Below are positions 55,106 through 64,000 of a DNA stretch of 64,000 nt, in pieces (position 1 is the stretch's first letter; every line of letters begins with the position of its first letter). The stretch spans positions 2,418,001 to 2,482,000 of the forward strand of contig NZ_CP081299.1 in the NCBI RefSeq assembly GCF_019711195.1, given 5' to 3'. Made by a program: the position numbers and the translations under genes. Origin of the DNA: Dyadobacter sp. NIV53. GTDB lineage: Bacteria; Bacteroidota; Bacteroidia; Cytophagales; Spirosomataceae. The notes under the pieces are model-generated. The model was not told the origin of the DNA. It was given only the letters and a program-made list of their open reading frames with translations, and did not search any database.

Positions 55106-56518
55106 TCAATTTTGACTGTATGACTTGTTGATATCCAGTTCTCTTTGTGGAATCAGGAACAGAGGCCGTGCTGTTTTTCCTTGTGCTTTCATGGTTTCTT
55201 CCGCCACACCAAATCGCAGTAAATCGGCCCAGCGCTGGTTTTCAAAAGCCAGCTCTACCCTCCGTTCACGAAGCAGTTTCTGGGCAAATGTACCCGAAGT
55301 AGACGCACTGACCGGAGCCAGTTTGGCCCTTGCCCTTACCTGGTTGATCAACGCATAAGCTTCTGTGCTTTCGCCAAGCGACTCGGCCAGCATCAGCAAT
55401 ACATCCGCATATCTCAACACCATGAAATTGTAGGACGCATCTGTTTCCTCAAACACATTTTCCCTTCCAAATTTCACAATATACCGGATGTCATTTTTCG
55501 TGTTTGTTACCAAAACGCCTTGCGTATTTACGTAACTCGTATCCATGGATTTGATGAAACGGTCATCTCCCGCTTCATAAGCCTTTATCATATCCTGCGT
55601 TGGCCGGTTTTTATAAGCACCTGTACTATGTTTCAAAGTAGGTGAAAAAGCATTTGTAAAAGCATTCCCGGTTCCAGTTGCGCCACCTTTAAATTGCACT
55701 TCAAAAATGGATTCAGCATTGTTTTTATTGGCCAATCCCCAAAGATTCGAATAATCCGGAACAAGCGAATAACCGTACGTTGCAACAATCCTGCGAAGTA
55801 CCATTTCGGCCGATTGCTTGTCTCCCGTTGTCAGGTATATTTTTGCCAGTAATGTTGCTGCTGCACCTTTGGTGGCACGGCCTACATTCGCTGCGTCGTA
55901 TTTTACCAGCAATCCGCTTTCAGCTTTAATAAGATCAGGAATAAGCTGTTTGTAAACCTCCGATGCCGGAATTTGCGCCAATGCCAACCCTTCTGATGAA
56001 GATTTTGCCTCAGTAAGGGGCATTGGAATATTGCCGAATGAGATCGCCAGATTGTAAAAAAACAAGGATCTCAGAAATAACGCTTCTCCCCTGATCCGTT
56101 CACGGTCAGCATCCGGCATATCTATTCCGTCTATACGGCTTAATACAATATTACTGCGTGCAATACCCAGGTAAGAATCTGTGTAGGCCAGTGTAATCAG
56201 CTCACTTGTAGAATTTTCGACAAAATTTTCAATAACAGTCAGATCTGCTCCCAGGCCAGTTCCATCCGGCCCCTGATCCGTATTATCCGAACGCATTTCC
56301 TGTGTGATCCAGTAACTTTGATTATATGTACCGTTCAGCTGTAATGCCTTGTAAGCTGCATTGATGGCGGTTGTCATGTCACTGGCCGTGTTATAAAACG
56401 AATTTACATTTCGCTGGGAAACAGGGCTCAAATTTGTAAAACTGTCGCTGCATGAAGCCAGCATTCCTGCCGTTAACATTCCTGCTGCAAGCTGTATATA
56501 TATGTTCTTTAATTTCAT
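55106..56518 (-). CDS. SusD/RagB-like lipoprotein (second locus)
   Basis: A 470-residue SusD homologue with lipoprotein signal AAGMLTAGMLASCSDSF (lipid cysteine about residue 23). SusD features include GEALFLRSLFFYNLAISFGN, AATLLAKIYLTTGDKQSAEM and VLRYADVLLMLAESLGESTE, ending with RRVELAFENQRWADLLRFG. It is 33 nt downstream of susC on the minus strand and ends at a terminator, so the two form an operon. No enzyme follows, so the substrate is unknown; peptide as well as glycan is possible for RagB-type members. Confidence 0.94.
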   Translation of the reverse strand: MKLKNIYIQLAAGMLTAGMLASCSDSFTNLSPVSQRNVNSFYNTASDMTTAINAAYKALQLNGTYNQSYWITQEMRSDNTDQGPDGTGLGADLTVIENFVENSTSELITLAYTDSYLGIARSNIVLSRIDGIDMPDADRERIRGEALFLRSLFFYNLAISFGNIPMPLTEAKSSSEGLALAQIPASEVYKQLIPDLIKAESGLLVKYDAANVGRATKGAAATLLAKIYLTTGDKQSAEMVLRRIVATYGYSLVPDYSNLWGLANKNNAESIFEVQFKGGATGTGNAFTNAFSPTLKHSTGAYKNRPTQDMIKAYEAGDDRFIKSMDTSYVNTQGVLVTNTKNDIRYIVKFGRENVFEETDASYNFMVLRYADVLLMLAESLGESTEAYALINQVRARAKLAPVSASTSGTFAQKLLRERRVELAFENQRWADLLRFGVAEETMKAQGKTARPLFLIPQRELDINKSYSQN

Positions 56519-56551
56519 ATTTGTAGTTGTTTTATGCTGATTGATAGCTAT

Positions 56552-59500
56552 TTAAAATGTCGCATTCAAACCAAACGTGAAAGTTTTGGCCAACGGATAA
56601 GCACCGTAATCTTCCCCCTGTACACCGCTTAAAGTGGTCTGATTATTCACCTCCGGGTTGTATCCAACATAATTTGTGCTTGTAAACAGGTTAGTACCGG
56701 AAGCATACGCACGTAAAGTCTGGATTTTATTTCCCAATAATTTTTTAGGGAAATTATACCCAACTGCGAGGTTCCTCAAACGGATATAAGAACCGTCTTC
56801 AACCTGGTAAGATGACGGCCTGTTATTATTTCCATGCGTATCGGTAAGCCTGTCCGCACGTGGGATTTTTCCATTTCCTGGTTGTTCTGCGGATATCCAT
56901 CGCCCGGTTTCTACAGCATACGAATTGGTACCGGCTTCGCCATTGGCCAAATGCCTTCTGGTCAGGTTCAGCACTTCGGATCCCTGCACACCCTGTAACA
57001 GAAAACTCAGGTCAAATCCTTTAAATGTAAACCTGTTGGTAATTCCCCAGATATAATCCGGCTGATAATTCCCTGTAACAGTGCGGTCGTTCGCATTGAT
57101 CTTGCCATCACCATTTACATCTTTAAACCTGAAATCTCCCGGTTGCGGTTTTGGTGCAACTTCGTCTTTTGGTGCATTGTCAATATCACTTTGGGTCTGA
57201 TATATTCCTTCCACCACATAACCGTAATAACTTCCGATTGCATCGCCGATACGTGTAATATGCCGGATACCTGCACCGCCCGAGCTTAATATCGGATCAC
57301 CATTTGGCCCCAGTTTCAGTACCTTGTTTTTATTCGTCGAGAAATTCAGGTCTGTTGTCCATGTAAACGCACCTACTACATTACGGCTGGAAACAGTCAA
57401 TTCCAAACCTTTATTTTCCACCTCTCCAATGTTCTGAAGTGCATTCAAAAAACCCACTGAGGCAGGAACCTGTACGTTCAGCAACAGGTCGGATGTGATT
57501 TTCCGGTACCAGTCCAGAGAAACATAAACCCGGTCTTTAATTACTCCAAAATCCAGCCCCAGATCCAGTTGTGTTGTTTTTTCCCAGGTCAGATTACTAT
57601 TGCTGATCGTAGAAGGCGCAATACCATTTACGAGATTATTACCAAGCGTATAATTGTATGGATTTAAAAGGCCGATTGAAGCGTAATTAGGAATCAGGAA
57701 GTTTCCGGTTTTTCCCCAGCTTCCTCTCACTTTCAGATCGCTGATAAATGTTACCGGTTTCAGGAATGCTTCTTCTGACAAACGCCAGCCAGCAGATAAC
57801 GAAGGAAACACACCCGTTTTGTGGCCTTCGCCAAACCGGGAAGATTTATCAGCGCGAATGGTGGCAGTCAGTAAATATTTACTTTGGAAAGCATAATTCG
57901 CACGTGCCAGATAGGACACCAGTGACCATTCTTCTGTTGTAGAAGTTCCGCCTGTAACCTGGCCGCCGCTCACGGTTTCTACCAGATCGTCGGGAAATTT
58001 CTGAGCCAACACCTGATTGGTGTTGATATGATCCTTTTGCGCACTGTAACCTGCAACAGCTGAAACAGTATGATCTTTGCCAAATGTTTTATTGTACGAT
58101 AAGGTATTTTCAACCAGCCAGTTATAATTCAGCGAAAAGTTGGACTGGCCATAAGGATCGCCCGTTGTTGCTTCACGGAACAGCAAGGAATTGGCACGGT
58201 AAAAATTACGGTTATAATTATTGATGTCAACTCCTGTGTACAATTTGTATTTCAAACCGGGAAGCAGTTCATATTCCCCAAACAGATTTCCGAGTGTCCT
58301 GAACTGGGTAAGTTTATCAGTTACACCCTGAATGATGGCCAGTGGATTGCTGGAAGAAGTCATATTTGCTCCGCGCCCGTCTTCAGTATACAAATGCGAC
58401 TGGTTATCGCGCTGGTTAATGCTTCCGTCGGCATTGTAAGGTTTTACCGTTGGCGATGTAACCAAAGCAGAATATATAATTCCCGGAGGATCAGCAAAAT
58501 ACGGCGCTCCGGCCGGAGATCTGTCGTTACTGGTAAAGGAAGGGCTCAAACCCAGGCCAAATTTTAACCTGGTAGTCGGGCTTGCTTCCAGATTTACCCG
58601 GAAACTGTAACGTTCAAAACCACTCTTTTCAACAATCCCTTTCTGGTTATAATAACCTCCTGAAAAGTAATAATTTACATTTTCACCACCGCCTGACATT
58701 GAAGCACTATAACTCTGGACCGGCGAACTTTTAAAGATCAGTTTCTGCCAGTCCGTATCAGTTCCATCCGGATTGGCATAATCATCGGGAATATAATAAC
58801 TCGTATTGGTCGTTTTAGTATAGCGCGTCGCATTGTTGTCAGCAGCAAGAGCACCGGGAACGTCCTGTAAATAAGCATTGTTTTTGGCATCTTTTACATA
58901 AGATGTCAATTCAGCCGAATTCATCAGATCTACTCTGTGCGCAACGGTTTGAAATCCGTAATAAGCATCAAAGCCGATCACCGGCTTCTTGTTACGTTTT
59001 CCTTTTTTAGTTGTGATCAGAATAACGCCATTTGAACCGCGCGAGCCGTAAATAGCGGCAGCAGAAGCATCTTTCAATACTTCAATTGACTCAATATCAT
59101 TGGGATTAATCGTTCCAAGCGGATTGGAAGGTGGAAGTGCAAAAGCAACTGTTCGTCTTGAAACATCGCCCTGAACACCCGCGTCCACATTTTTAGAAAT
59201 CGGGAAACCATCTATTACATACAACGGCTCCGTTCCTCCTGAAATTGACCCTAATCCACGAACCCGGATTGTGGTTCCTGCTCCTGGCTCGCCGCTTGGT
59301 TCCTGCACCTGTACACCTGCAATTTGTCCCTGAATCGCGTTTTCAAAATTGGTAACCGGCATATCTCTGATATTTTTAGCAGAAAGTGAACCTACCGAAC
59401 CGGTAATATCCCGTTTGCTTTGTGTTCCATATCCTACCACCACAACTTCATTCAAACTGCTCACATCCGCATCCAGGCTGACATTAATGGTCTGCTGGCT

Positions 59501-59818
59501 TCCTAATTTAATTTCCTGACTAACGTAGCCAATAAACGAAAAGACCAGTGTTACCTCATTTCCATCAGCTACTGAAATTTTGTATCCGCCGTCCACATTT
59601 GTAATTGTACCTATGTTAGTCCCTTTGATGAGGATATTGACACCTGGCAAACCTTGTCCGTTGCTCTTGTCGGTAACAGTTCCGGAAATATCCAAAGCGG
59701 TTTTTGATAAAATTCCGTAGGTCCGAACCTTCGGTAAATGCGCCTCTCCCGAGGCAAACCGGCAGGTTACTCCAAGCAATGCCGCCAGTAAAATTTTACG
59801 TGTAAAAATCGAATTCAT
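56552..59818 (-). CDS. SusC/RagA-like TonB-dependent transporter (second locus)
   Basis: A 1088-residue outer-membrane importer, intact. It has a signal region 1-24, a carboxypeptidase-regulatory-like domain about 43-118 (ISGTVTDKSNGQGLPGVNIL), the TonB-box/plug junction LNEVVVVGYGTQSKRDITG (122-140), plug motifs IRVRGLGSISGGTEPLYVID and LKDASAAAIYGSRGSNGVIL, and a 22-strand barrel ending TFGLNATF. It pairs with the downstream SusD. No anti-sigma or sigma partner and no LacI or hybrid sensor adjoins it, so its control is unknown. Confidence 0.95.
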   Translation of the reverse strand: MNSIFTRKILLAALLGVTCRFASGEAHLPKVRTYGILSKTALDISGTVTDKSNGQGLPGVNILIKGTNIGTITNVDGGYKISVADGNEVTLVFSFIGYVSQEIKLGSQQTINVSLDADVSSLNEVVVVGYGTQSKRDITGSVGSLSAKNIRDMPVTNFENAIQGQIAGVQVQEPSGEPGAGTTIRVRGLGSISGGTEPLYVIDGFPISKNVDAGVQGDVSRRTVAFALPPSNPLGTINPNDIESIEVLKDASAAAIYGSRGSNGVILITTKKGKRNKKPVIGFDAYYGFQTVAHRVDLMNSAELTSYVKDAKNNAYLQDVPGALAADNNATRYTKTTNTSYYIPDDYANPDGTDTDWQKLIFKSSPVQSYSASMSGGGENVNYYFSGGYYNQKGIVEKSGFERYSFRVNLEASPTTRLKFGLGLSPSFTSNDRSPAGAPYFADPPGIIYSALVTSPTVKPYNADGSINQRDNQSHLYTEDGRGANMTSSSNPLAIIQGVTDKLTQFRTLGNLFGEYELLPGLKYKLYTGVDINNYNRNFYRANSLLFREATTGDPYGQSNFSLNYNWLVENTLSYNKTFGKDHTVSAVAGYSAQKDHINTNQVLAQKFPDDLVETVSGGQVTGGTSTTEEWSLVSYLARANYAFQSKYLLTATIRADKSSRFGEGHKTGVFPSLSAGWRLSEEAFLKPVTFISDLKVRGSWGKTGNFLIPNYASIGLLNPYNYTLGNNLVNGIAPSTISNSNLTWEKTTQLDLGLDFGVIKDRVYVSLDWYRKITSDLLLNVQVPASVGFLNALQNIGEVENKGLELTVSSRNVVGAFTWTTDLNFSTNKNKVLKLGPNGDPILSSGGAGIRHITRIGDAIGSYYGYVVEGIYQTQSDIDNAPKDEVAPKPQPGDFRFKDVNGDGKINANDRTVTGNYQPDYIWGITNRFTFKGFDLSFLLQGVQGSEVLNLTRRHLANGEAGTNSYAVETGRWISAEQPGNGKIPRADRLTDTHGNNNRPSSYQVEDGSYIRLRNLAVGYNFPKKLLGNKIQTLRAYASGTNLFTSTNYVGYNPEVNNQTTLSGVQGEDYGAYPLAKTFTFGLNATF

Positions 59819-60083
59819 TGATGTTTGTAAAGGTTAAGAGTGAAAATTTTTGAGAAGACAGCCCGGAGCCGGACTATCGCATTTCGTGTGTTCCCTGCAT
59901 TGTACAATTAAAAATATTTGTGGTTATATAAACCCGCTCTTTTCAAATTACAATCGGTTACTTATGTAATATAAATTAATTATCCGGTTTCAGCTACGTA
60001 TAATTAATTTAGAAATCGTTGATAGTTAATAATAAGCGGGCAGTAAAAACAATTAAATAATTCGCCATCGGAACACAAAAAAA
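59819..60083. other. Promoter region of the second susC gene
   Basis: An AT-rich, non-coding leader of about 265 nt upstream of the second susC. I see no LacI-type palindrome like that of the first locus. A weak -33 TTTG is visible on the minus strand, but no matching TAnnTTTG box at the right distance. Confidence 0.45.
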
Positions 60084-60111
60084 CTCCTGCTGTTCTTACG
60101 AACGGCAGGAG
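60084..60111 (-). terminator. Terminator after the 186-residue secreted-protein gene
   Basis: CTCCTGC at 60084-60090 pairs with GCAGGAG at 60105-60111, extended inwards by GTTC/GAAC. On the minus strand it is followed by a seven-T run. It is 63 nt past the stop. Confidence 0.75.
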
Positions 60112-60173
60112 CAAAATGTTGGTTGATGAAGTGTTTTTTTAACTAATTACAGAATGCTGATGAAGTTTTAATC

Positions 60174-60734
60174 TTATGAAACTTGTTTGAAGTAAGAAAC
60201 TTCACCGCTCATGCTAACCATGAGAACAATTTCCTGTTTTCCTTTTGAAACAGTTACGAAATAATGATCAGCATCTTCGAACTGATGACCGAACAAAACC
60301 ATATTGGTATCATTATCCTGGTTGTCATCATACATGATCACAGCTCCTGTCACATAATCTTTATATTGCTTTTTAATTTCTTTCTGGGCTTTTGCAGGCA
60401 GGTCTGAAAACTTCTTGCTGGTTGTGCTTCCTACCAATTGGGAATTATAATCGTAATATGCAACGGTTTGCTGCCCGTCTTTGGTAAATGTAGCTTCGTC
60501 AAACTGTCCTCCACGTGCCCATTTCACATCGCTGATATGACCAAAATCGCTGACAAAATGATCTTTCGACATGCTGCTTACTTCTTTTCCTTCCAGTTTG
60601 CGCAGTTCCTTACGTGCCTCTCTTTTTTCAACTTTCGATTCTTTTTCAATAGCTTTTGCAGTGGTTTGAGCTTGTGTTTGTACGGCAGTTATTGCCAGCA
60701 GAGCTACTATTGCGGATGCGATTAATTTTTTCAT
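60174..60734 (-). CDS. Secreted protein of unknown function
   Basis: A 186-residue protein with a signal peptide (LIASAIVALLAITAVQTQAQ), a highly charged Lys/Glu/Arg helix (IEKESKVEKREARKELRKLE), and a beta-rich domain (FVSDFGHISDVKWARGGQFD, YFVTVSKGKQEIVLMVSMSG). The domain resembles BLIP/PepSY-like proteins of Bacteroidota, in which a WxxxxxFDEATF pattern is common, but the match is loose. Monocistronic on the minus strand, divergent from the LytTR regulator gene. Function unknown. Confidence 0.75.
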   Translation of the reverse strand: MKKLIASAIVALLAITAVQTQAQTTAKAIEKESKVEKREARKELRKLEGKEVSSMSKDHFVSDFGHISDVKWARGGQFDEATFTKDGQQTVAYYDYNSQLVGSTTSKKFSDLPAKAQKEIKKQYKDYVTGAVIMYDDNQDNDTNMVLFGHQFEDADHYFVTVSKGKQEIVLMVSMSGEVSYFKQVS

Positions 60735-60913
60735 TTTTTTATTCGTTTAAGTGTTTTTTTCGAATTGATGTGTCAAAACTAAGCGATGCCGGAAAATCCT
60801 GAAACAGTAAATAGCCAGAAAGGCAAAAGCTGTCGGTAAACTGTCTTCATGTATCTTTATAATTGTTTTCTTTGCAAACAATTAATCCCGCCAGTAAAAA
60901 AGCTTCTGCCCGT

Positions 60914-61609
60914 ATGAACTGTTTAATAATAGATGACAACATTATTGCCAGAACCACCATGAAACAGCTGGTGCGGCAGGATAAAAGCCTGACTCTCGTT
61001 GGAGAATGCGAGGATGCAATGGCAGCTTACCAGAAAATCATGTCTGATCCGGTTGACCTGTTACTGCTCGATATTGAAATGACCGGCATGAACGGCATTG
61101 AACTGGTGAAAAGCCTGGGCAGCAAAAATCCGATTATTATCTTCACCACTTCCAAAAAAGATTATGCAGCCGAAGCATTTGAGCTGAATGTGGCCGATTA
61201 TATAACCAAACCAGTAACGACAGTCCGTTTTTTGCAGGCAATAGAAAAAGCCAGGGAAATATTTAAAAGCAAAAAGCAGGAAGTAAAAGTGGAGGAAGAC
61301 GCCTTTATTTTTATCCGGGATTCCAATATTGTGCGCCGCCTGAGGCTTGACGAAATTCTGTTTGCTGAGGCCATGGGCGATTATGTCAAATTGTACACAA
61401 CCGATAAGTTTTATTCGGTTCATTCTTCGCTGAAAGAGGTAGAGAGCAAATTACCGGATAATAAGTTTTTACGCGTTCACCGTTCTTTTATTATTCAGGT
61501 TGGCAAGATCGATACCATCGAAGGCGGCACGCTGATTATTAATAAAAAAATGGTCCCGGTGGCAGATACCTACCGTGCTGCACTAAACCAGCGGCTAAAA
61601 ATCCTGTAA
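60914..61609 (+). CDS. LytTR-type response regulator
   Basis: A 231-residue regulator with an N-terminal receiver domain (acidic D7/D8, phosphoacceptor D53 in LLLDIEMTGMNG, conserved Lys in YITKPV) and a C-terminal LytTR DNA-binding domain from about residue 135 (RRLRLDEILFAEAMGDYVKL to NKFLRVHRSFIIQV). The ATG at 60914 (MNCLIIDDN) is chosen over the frame start at 60863 because receivers begin there. LytTR regulators usually respond to a LytS-type membrane kinase; none is adjacent, but a hybrid kinase follows 148 nt later on the same strand. Confidence 0.93.
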   Translation: MNCLIIDDNIIARTTMKQLVRQDKSLTLVGECEDAMAAYQKIMSDPVDLLLLDIEMTGMNGIELVKSLGSKNPIIIFTTSKKDYAAEAFELNVADYITKPVTTVRFLQAIEKAREIFKSKKQEVKVEEDAFIFIRDSNIVRRLRLDEILFAEAMGDYVKLYTTDKFYSVHSSLKEVESKLPDNKFLRVHRSFIIQVGKIDTIEGGTLIINKKMVPVADTYRAALNQRLKIL

Positions 61610-61757
61610 AATCCGGGCGATTATTATTCCTGTATCAACGATAGATTATACCTTTCTGACCATTACCTGTTGCTCTGATAATACACCTGAATTACTTTTA
61701 TCAAAATAAATCAAAGGTTTAAAGCGAACCGCCGAAAACCGATTGCCGAAGTAGCTC

Positions 61758-63947
61758 ATGAGAATCAGAACGCTTATTTATTATATCACAACCGGCTTTG
61801 TCATTGGCATTATAACACTTGTTATGCTGCAATACATCACCAGTACCAATGTAAGGGAGCTGATCAGCGGCAATGAAAATTTACTCAATGAGTATAAGGT
61901 CAACAATGAGCTGGTAGGTTTGCAGAAAGACCTTTTGCTGCTTGATAATAAAATTAAAAGTGCGGTAACAACGGGTGATTCTTCCAAAATCAAAGACTTT
62001 GAAACGGGCATTGCTAAAATCAGGGACGATGTAAACGTATTGGAAGCGACAGCGGATTCAAACTCTTCGGGAAAATACATCAATGAGCTTCACTTTCTGA
62101 TCAGCCGAAAAATAGACCTGAGCCGGCAAATGGTAGATAGTTTATATAAAACCGGGATACCAGCCGTTGAAAGCCGGATTGCAACTCATGAAGCAATTAA
62201 ACTTTCGGAAGTAATTACCAACCTGACACACAAAATTGATACAAGCGGAAGAATTGCGCTTGCACAAAAAATTAAATCTGTTGATAAAAGTGGCCAAAGG
62301 GTTTTAAACTGGAACCTGTACATCATTATTTTAGTACTGATTTTGCTCACAGCGGTTTTCCTGATCATTGTCAGCAGAATGAAAAAGCAGGCTGAACTGA
62401 TTAGTCAGCTAAATACGAGCGAAAAGAAACTAAAAGAGGCGGCTTTGATCAAGGAGAATTTTCTGGCCAATATGAGCCATGAGATCCGGACGCCGCTGAA
62501 TGCAATTCTGGGTTATACCAATTTATTACAAAGGAAAAAACTGGATGAAGATTCCCGCCTTCATGTGACAACGGTTCAGCAGTCGGGAGAAACACTTTTG
62601 ACAATTGTCAATGATATTCTGGATCTTTCCAAAATTGAGTCCGGGATGATGCGAATTGAAGAAATTCCGTTCAGTATTAATGGCCTTGTCCATTCCGTTG
62701 GTGCCATGTTCCACAATAAAATAGAAGAAAAGGGGCTTAAATTTGAAACTAACATCGATCCATCCATCCCCGATATTCTATTAGGAGACGCCACAAGATT
62801 AACACAAATCCTTGTCAATCTGATTGGGAATGCCGCCAAATTTACTTCAGCAGGAAAAATAAAACTGGATATAAAAGGCAAACCGTCGGATTCAAATCAT
62901 ATTCTGATAGAGTTTAAAGTTACTGATACCGGAATTGGTATTGAGGAAGAGAAGCTGGAAACCATTTTTGAACGGTTTCGGCAAGCCGAAGATTCTACAA
63001 CACGGAAATATGGCGGCACGGGTTTAGGATTATCCATCGTAAGGGATTTGGTTTATCTGCAAAATGGCAGTATTGACGTAAAAAGTGAATCCGGATTTGG
63101 GACAATTGTACTTTTTACTATTCCATATAAAATCCCGGAACATCACAACAATGCAATTAGATACGAAAATGCCAGTCCTGATATCCATTTTCAAAATAAC
63201 CTCAACATTCTTGTTGCGGAAGACAATGTAATTAATCAGGGATTGATGTCGCGATTTTTACAGGAATGGGGAATAAAAAATTCTATTGCAGAAAACGGTA
63301 AAAAAGCAGTTGAAATGTTAAAAAATGAGCGTTTCGATCTGGTATTTATGGATATTCAAATGCCGGAAATGGACGGTTACACCGCAACGCAGGAAATCAG
63401 GCAAACCCTGAACCTAACTGTTCCCATAATAGCCATGACTGCACACGCAATGGCCGGAGAACGAGAAAAGTGCATTAGTTTCGGTATGAACGAACACATT
63501 TCAAAACCTATCCGGGAAGCCGATTTGAAGCGAATAATAGCTGAATTTACAGGCAACGAACTGAACCATAACTTGGTTACAAACACTTCATTTAAAGAGG
63601 AGAATCAGTACAAAACGATAAACCTTCAATACATGAAGGAGATCAGCAATGGTGATAAAGAATATGAAAAACTGGTAACTGAACAATTTATCGAGCTGGT
63701 ACCAAGAGAATTGGAATCACTCAGAAAAGCCATTGAAAATCAGGATTTTGATAATTTAAAACACATTGCTCACAGTATGAAAACCAGTATTTCAATTATG
63801 GGCCTGGATGCTGTTTTGAATGAATATCTGGATATTATTGAAAACGGTAATCCGACAAATATCAGGTTAATGGAAATTATTGAAAAAATTACCTCAGTTT
63901 GTAACGAAGCGGTCGAAGAAGCGAAAGAATTTAGCAGCCATTTTTAG
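61758..63947 (+). CDS. Hybrid sensor histidine kinase with receiver and HPt
   Basis: A 729-residue membrane kinase. Helix 1 (about 8-27) and helix 2 (about 186-206) bracket a periplasmic helical domain of about 155 residues that looks like CHASE3. Then HisKA with His241 in NMSHEIRTPLN, the HATPase (N box about 358, G boxes DTGIGI and GGTGLGL), a receiver with Asp532 in FMDIQMPEMDG, and an HPt domain with His672 in AHSMKTSISIMG. The full phosphorelay set is on one chain, and it may pass phosphate to an external regulator such as the LytTR protein upstream. Signal and target are unknown. Confidence 0.95.
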   Translation: MRIRTLIYYITTGFVIGIITLVMLQYITSTNVRELISGNENLLNEYKVNNELVGLQKDLLLLDNKIKSAVTTGDSSKIKDFETGIAKIRDDVNVLEATADSNSSGKYINELHFLISRKIDLSRQMVDSLYKTGIPAVESRIATHEAIKLSEVITNLTHKIDTSGRIALAQKIKSVDKSGQRVLNWNLYIIILVLILLTAVFLIIVSRMKKQAELISQLNTSEKKLKEAALIKENFLANMSHEIRTPLNAILGYTNLLQRKKLDEDSRLHVTTVQQSGETLLTIVNDILDLSKIESGMMRIEEIPFSINGLVHSVGAMFHNKIEEKGLKFETNIDPSIPDILLGDATRLTQILVNLIGNAAKFTSAGKIKLDIKGKPSDSNHILIEFKVTDTGIGIEEEKLETIFERFRQAEDSTTRKYGGTGLGLSIVRDLVYLQNGSIDVKSESGFGTIVLFTIPYKIPEHHNNAIRYENASPDIHFQNNLNILVAEDNVINQGLMSRFLQEWGIKNSIAENGKKAVEMLKNERFDLVFMDIQMPEMDGYTATQEIRQTLNLTVPIIAMTAHAMAGEREKCISFGMNEHISKPIREADLKRIIAEFTGNELNHNLVTNTSFKEENQYKTINLQYMKEISNGDKEYEKLVTEQFIELVPRELESLRKAIENQDFDNLKHIAHSMKTSISIMGLDAVLNEYLDIIENGNPTNIRLMEIIEKITSVCNEAVEEAKEFSSHF

Positions 63948-63965
63948 TATTTGAATTATATCTTT

Positions 63966-64000
63966 ATGGCAAAATCTATCAGGCTGTTTGCTTTTCTGAA
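63966..64000 (+). CDS. Start of a gene, cut by the window end
   Basis: An ATG at 63966, 18 nt after the hybrid kinase stop, opens a frame reading MAKSIRLFAFL to the window edge. Too little is seen to name it. The close spacing suggests it is co-transcribed with the kinase. Confidence 0.4.
   Translation, partial: MAKSIRLFAFL

Overview
The window looks like chromosomal DNA from a Bacteroidota bacterium, most probably Cytophagales (Dyadobacter/Spirosoma-like). This rests on two SusC/SusD pairs, alpha2-type glycyl-tRNA synthetase, many 800-residue MacB/FtsX permeases, DUF2911/DUF1361/DUF433 proteins, a TTTG-N20-TAnnTTTG promoter and moderate-to-low G+C. The genus is an inference. No rRNA, tRNA, CRISPR array, prophage or insertion sequence was recognised.

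Layout. 1-2.4 kb: 5' part of guaA, a cold-shock gene, glyS. 2.6-4.1 kb: a decayed patch with an orphan VapB-type antitoxin, a ComEA-like helix-hairpin-helix gene broken by three homopolymer frameshifts, and a VapC (PIN) C-terminal remnant. 4.2-11.5 kb: housekeeping genes (LOG-family protein, rpiB, a polytopic membrane protein, rbfA, a LolC/E-type permease, an M1 aminopeptidase). 12.5-18.5 kb: a sugar-uptake locus with a LacI regulator, two palindromic operators, susC (frameshifted) and susD. 18.6-21.4 kb: a minus-strand run of an Nfu-type Fe-S carrier, a protein with a class II terpene-cyclase-like DxDDTA motif, and a PaaE-like 2Fe-2S flavoreductase; this is the least familiar gene set here. 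21.6-24.4 kb: lipoprotein, ECF sigma factor, and a partner protein with an inner-membrane helix and a beta-barrel-like C-terminus. 24.7-25.4 kb: rplU-rpmA. 25.5-34.7 kb: TPR protein, redoxin, SMP-30-like protein, DUF1361-dgkA, a membrane protein with a winged-helix regulator, DUF2911, recG. 34.9-40.9 kb: FGGY kinase, SGNH hydrolase, two small outer-membrane barrels, TolC, a lone LolD/MacB ATPase. 41.2-54.7 kb: thrC, LysR, three large MacB/FtsX permeases, a ToxR-like transmembrane regulator, an MFS exporter, and a DUF433/DUF5615 toxin-antitoxin pair whose toxin is frameshifted. 55.1-59.8 kb: second SusC/SusD pair. 60.2-64 kb: a secreted protein, a LytTR response regulator, a hybrid histidine kinase and the start of one more gene.

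How genes work together. The LacI-operator-SusCD block is a textbook glycan import unit, though no glycoside hydrolase lies beside either SusCD pair. TolC, the lone ATPase and the three permeases supply parts of tripartite or lipoprotein-type export machinery, but no membrane-fusion adaptor is present. The transmembrane winged-helix regulator sits 4 nt upstream of one permease and is probably co-transcribed with it.

Most notable non-genic structure: a 95-bp tandem repeat at about 52.03-52.29 kb. Each unit joins a two-hairpin REP-like element to a decayed copy of the last codons of the adjacent permease gene. All five inferred frameshifts (in three genes) fall at homopolymers, so sequencing error must be excluded before calling those genes dead.
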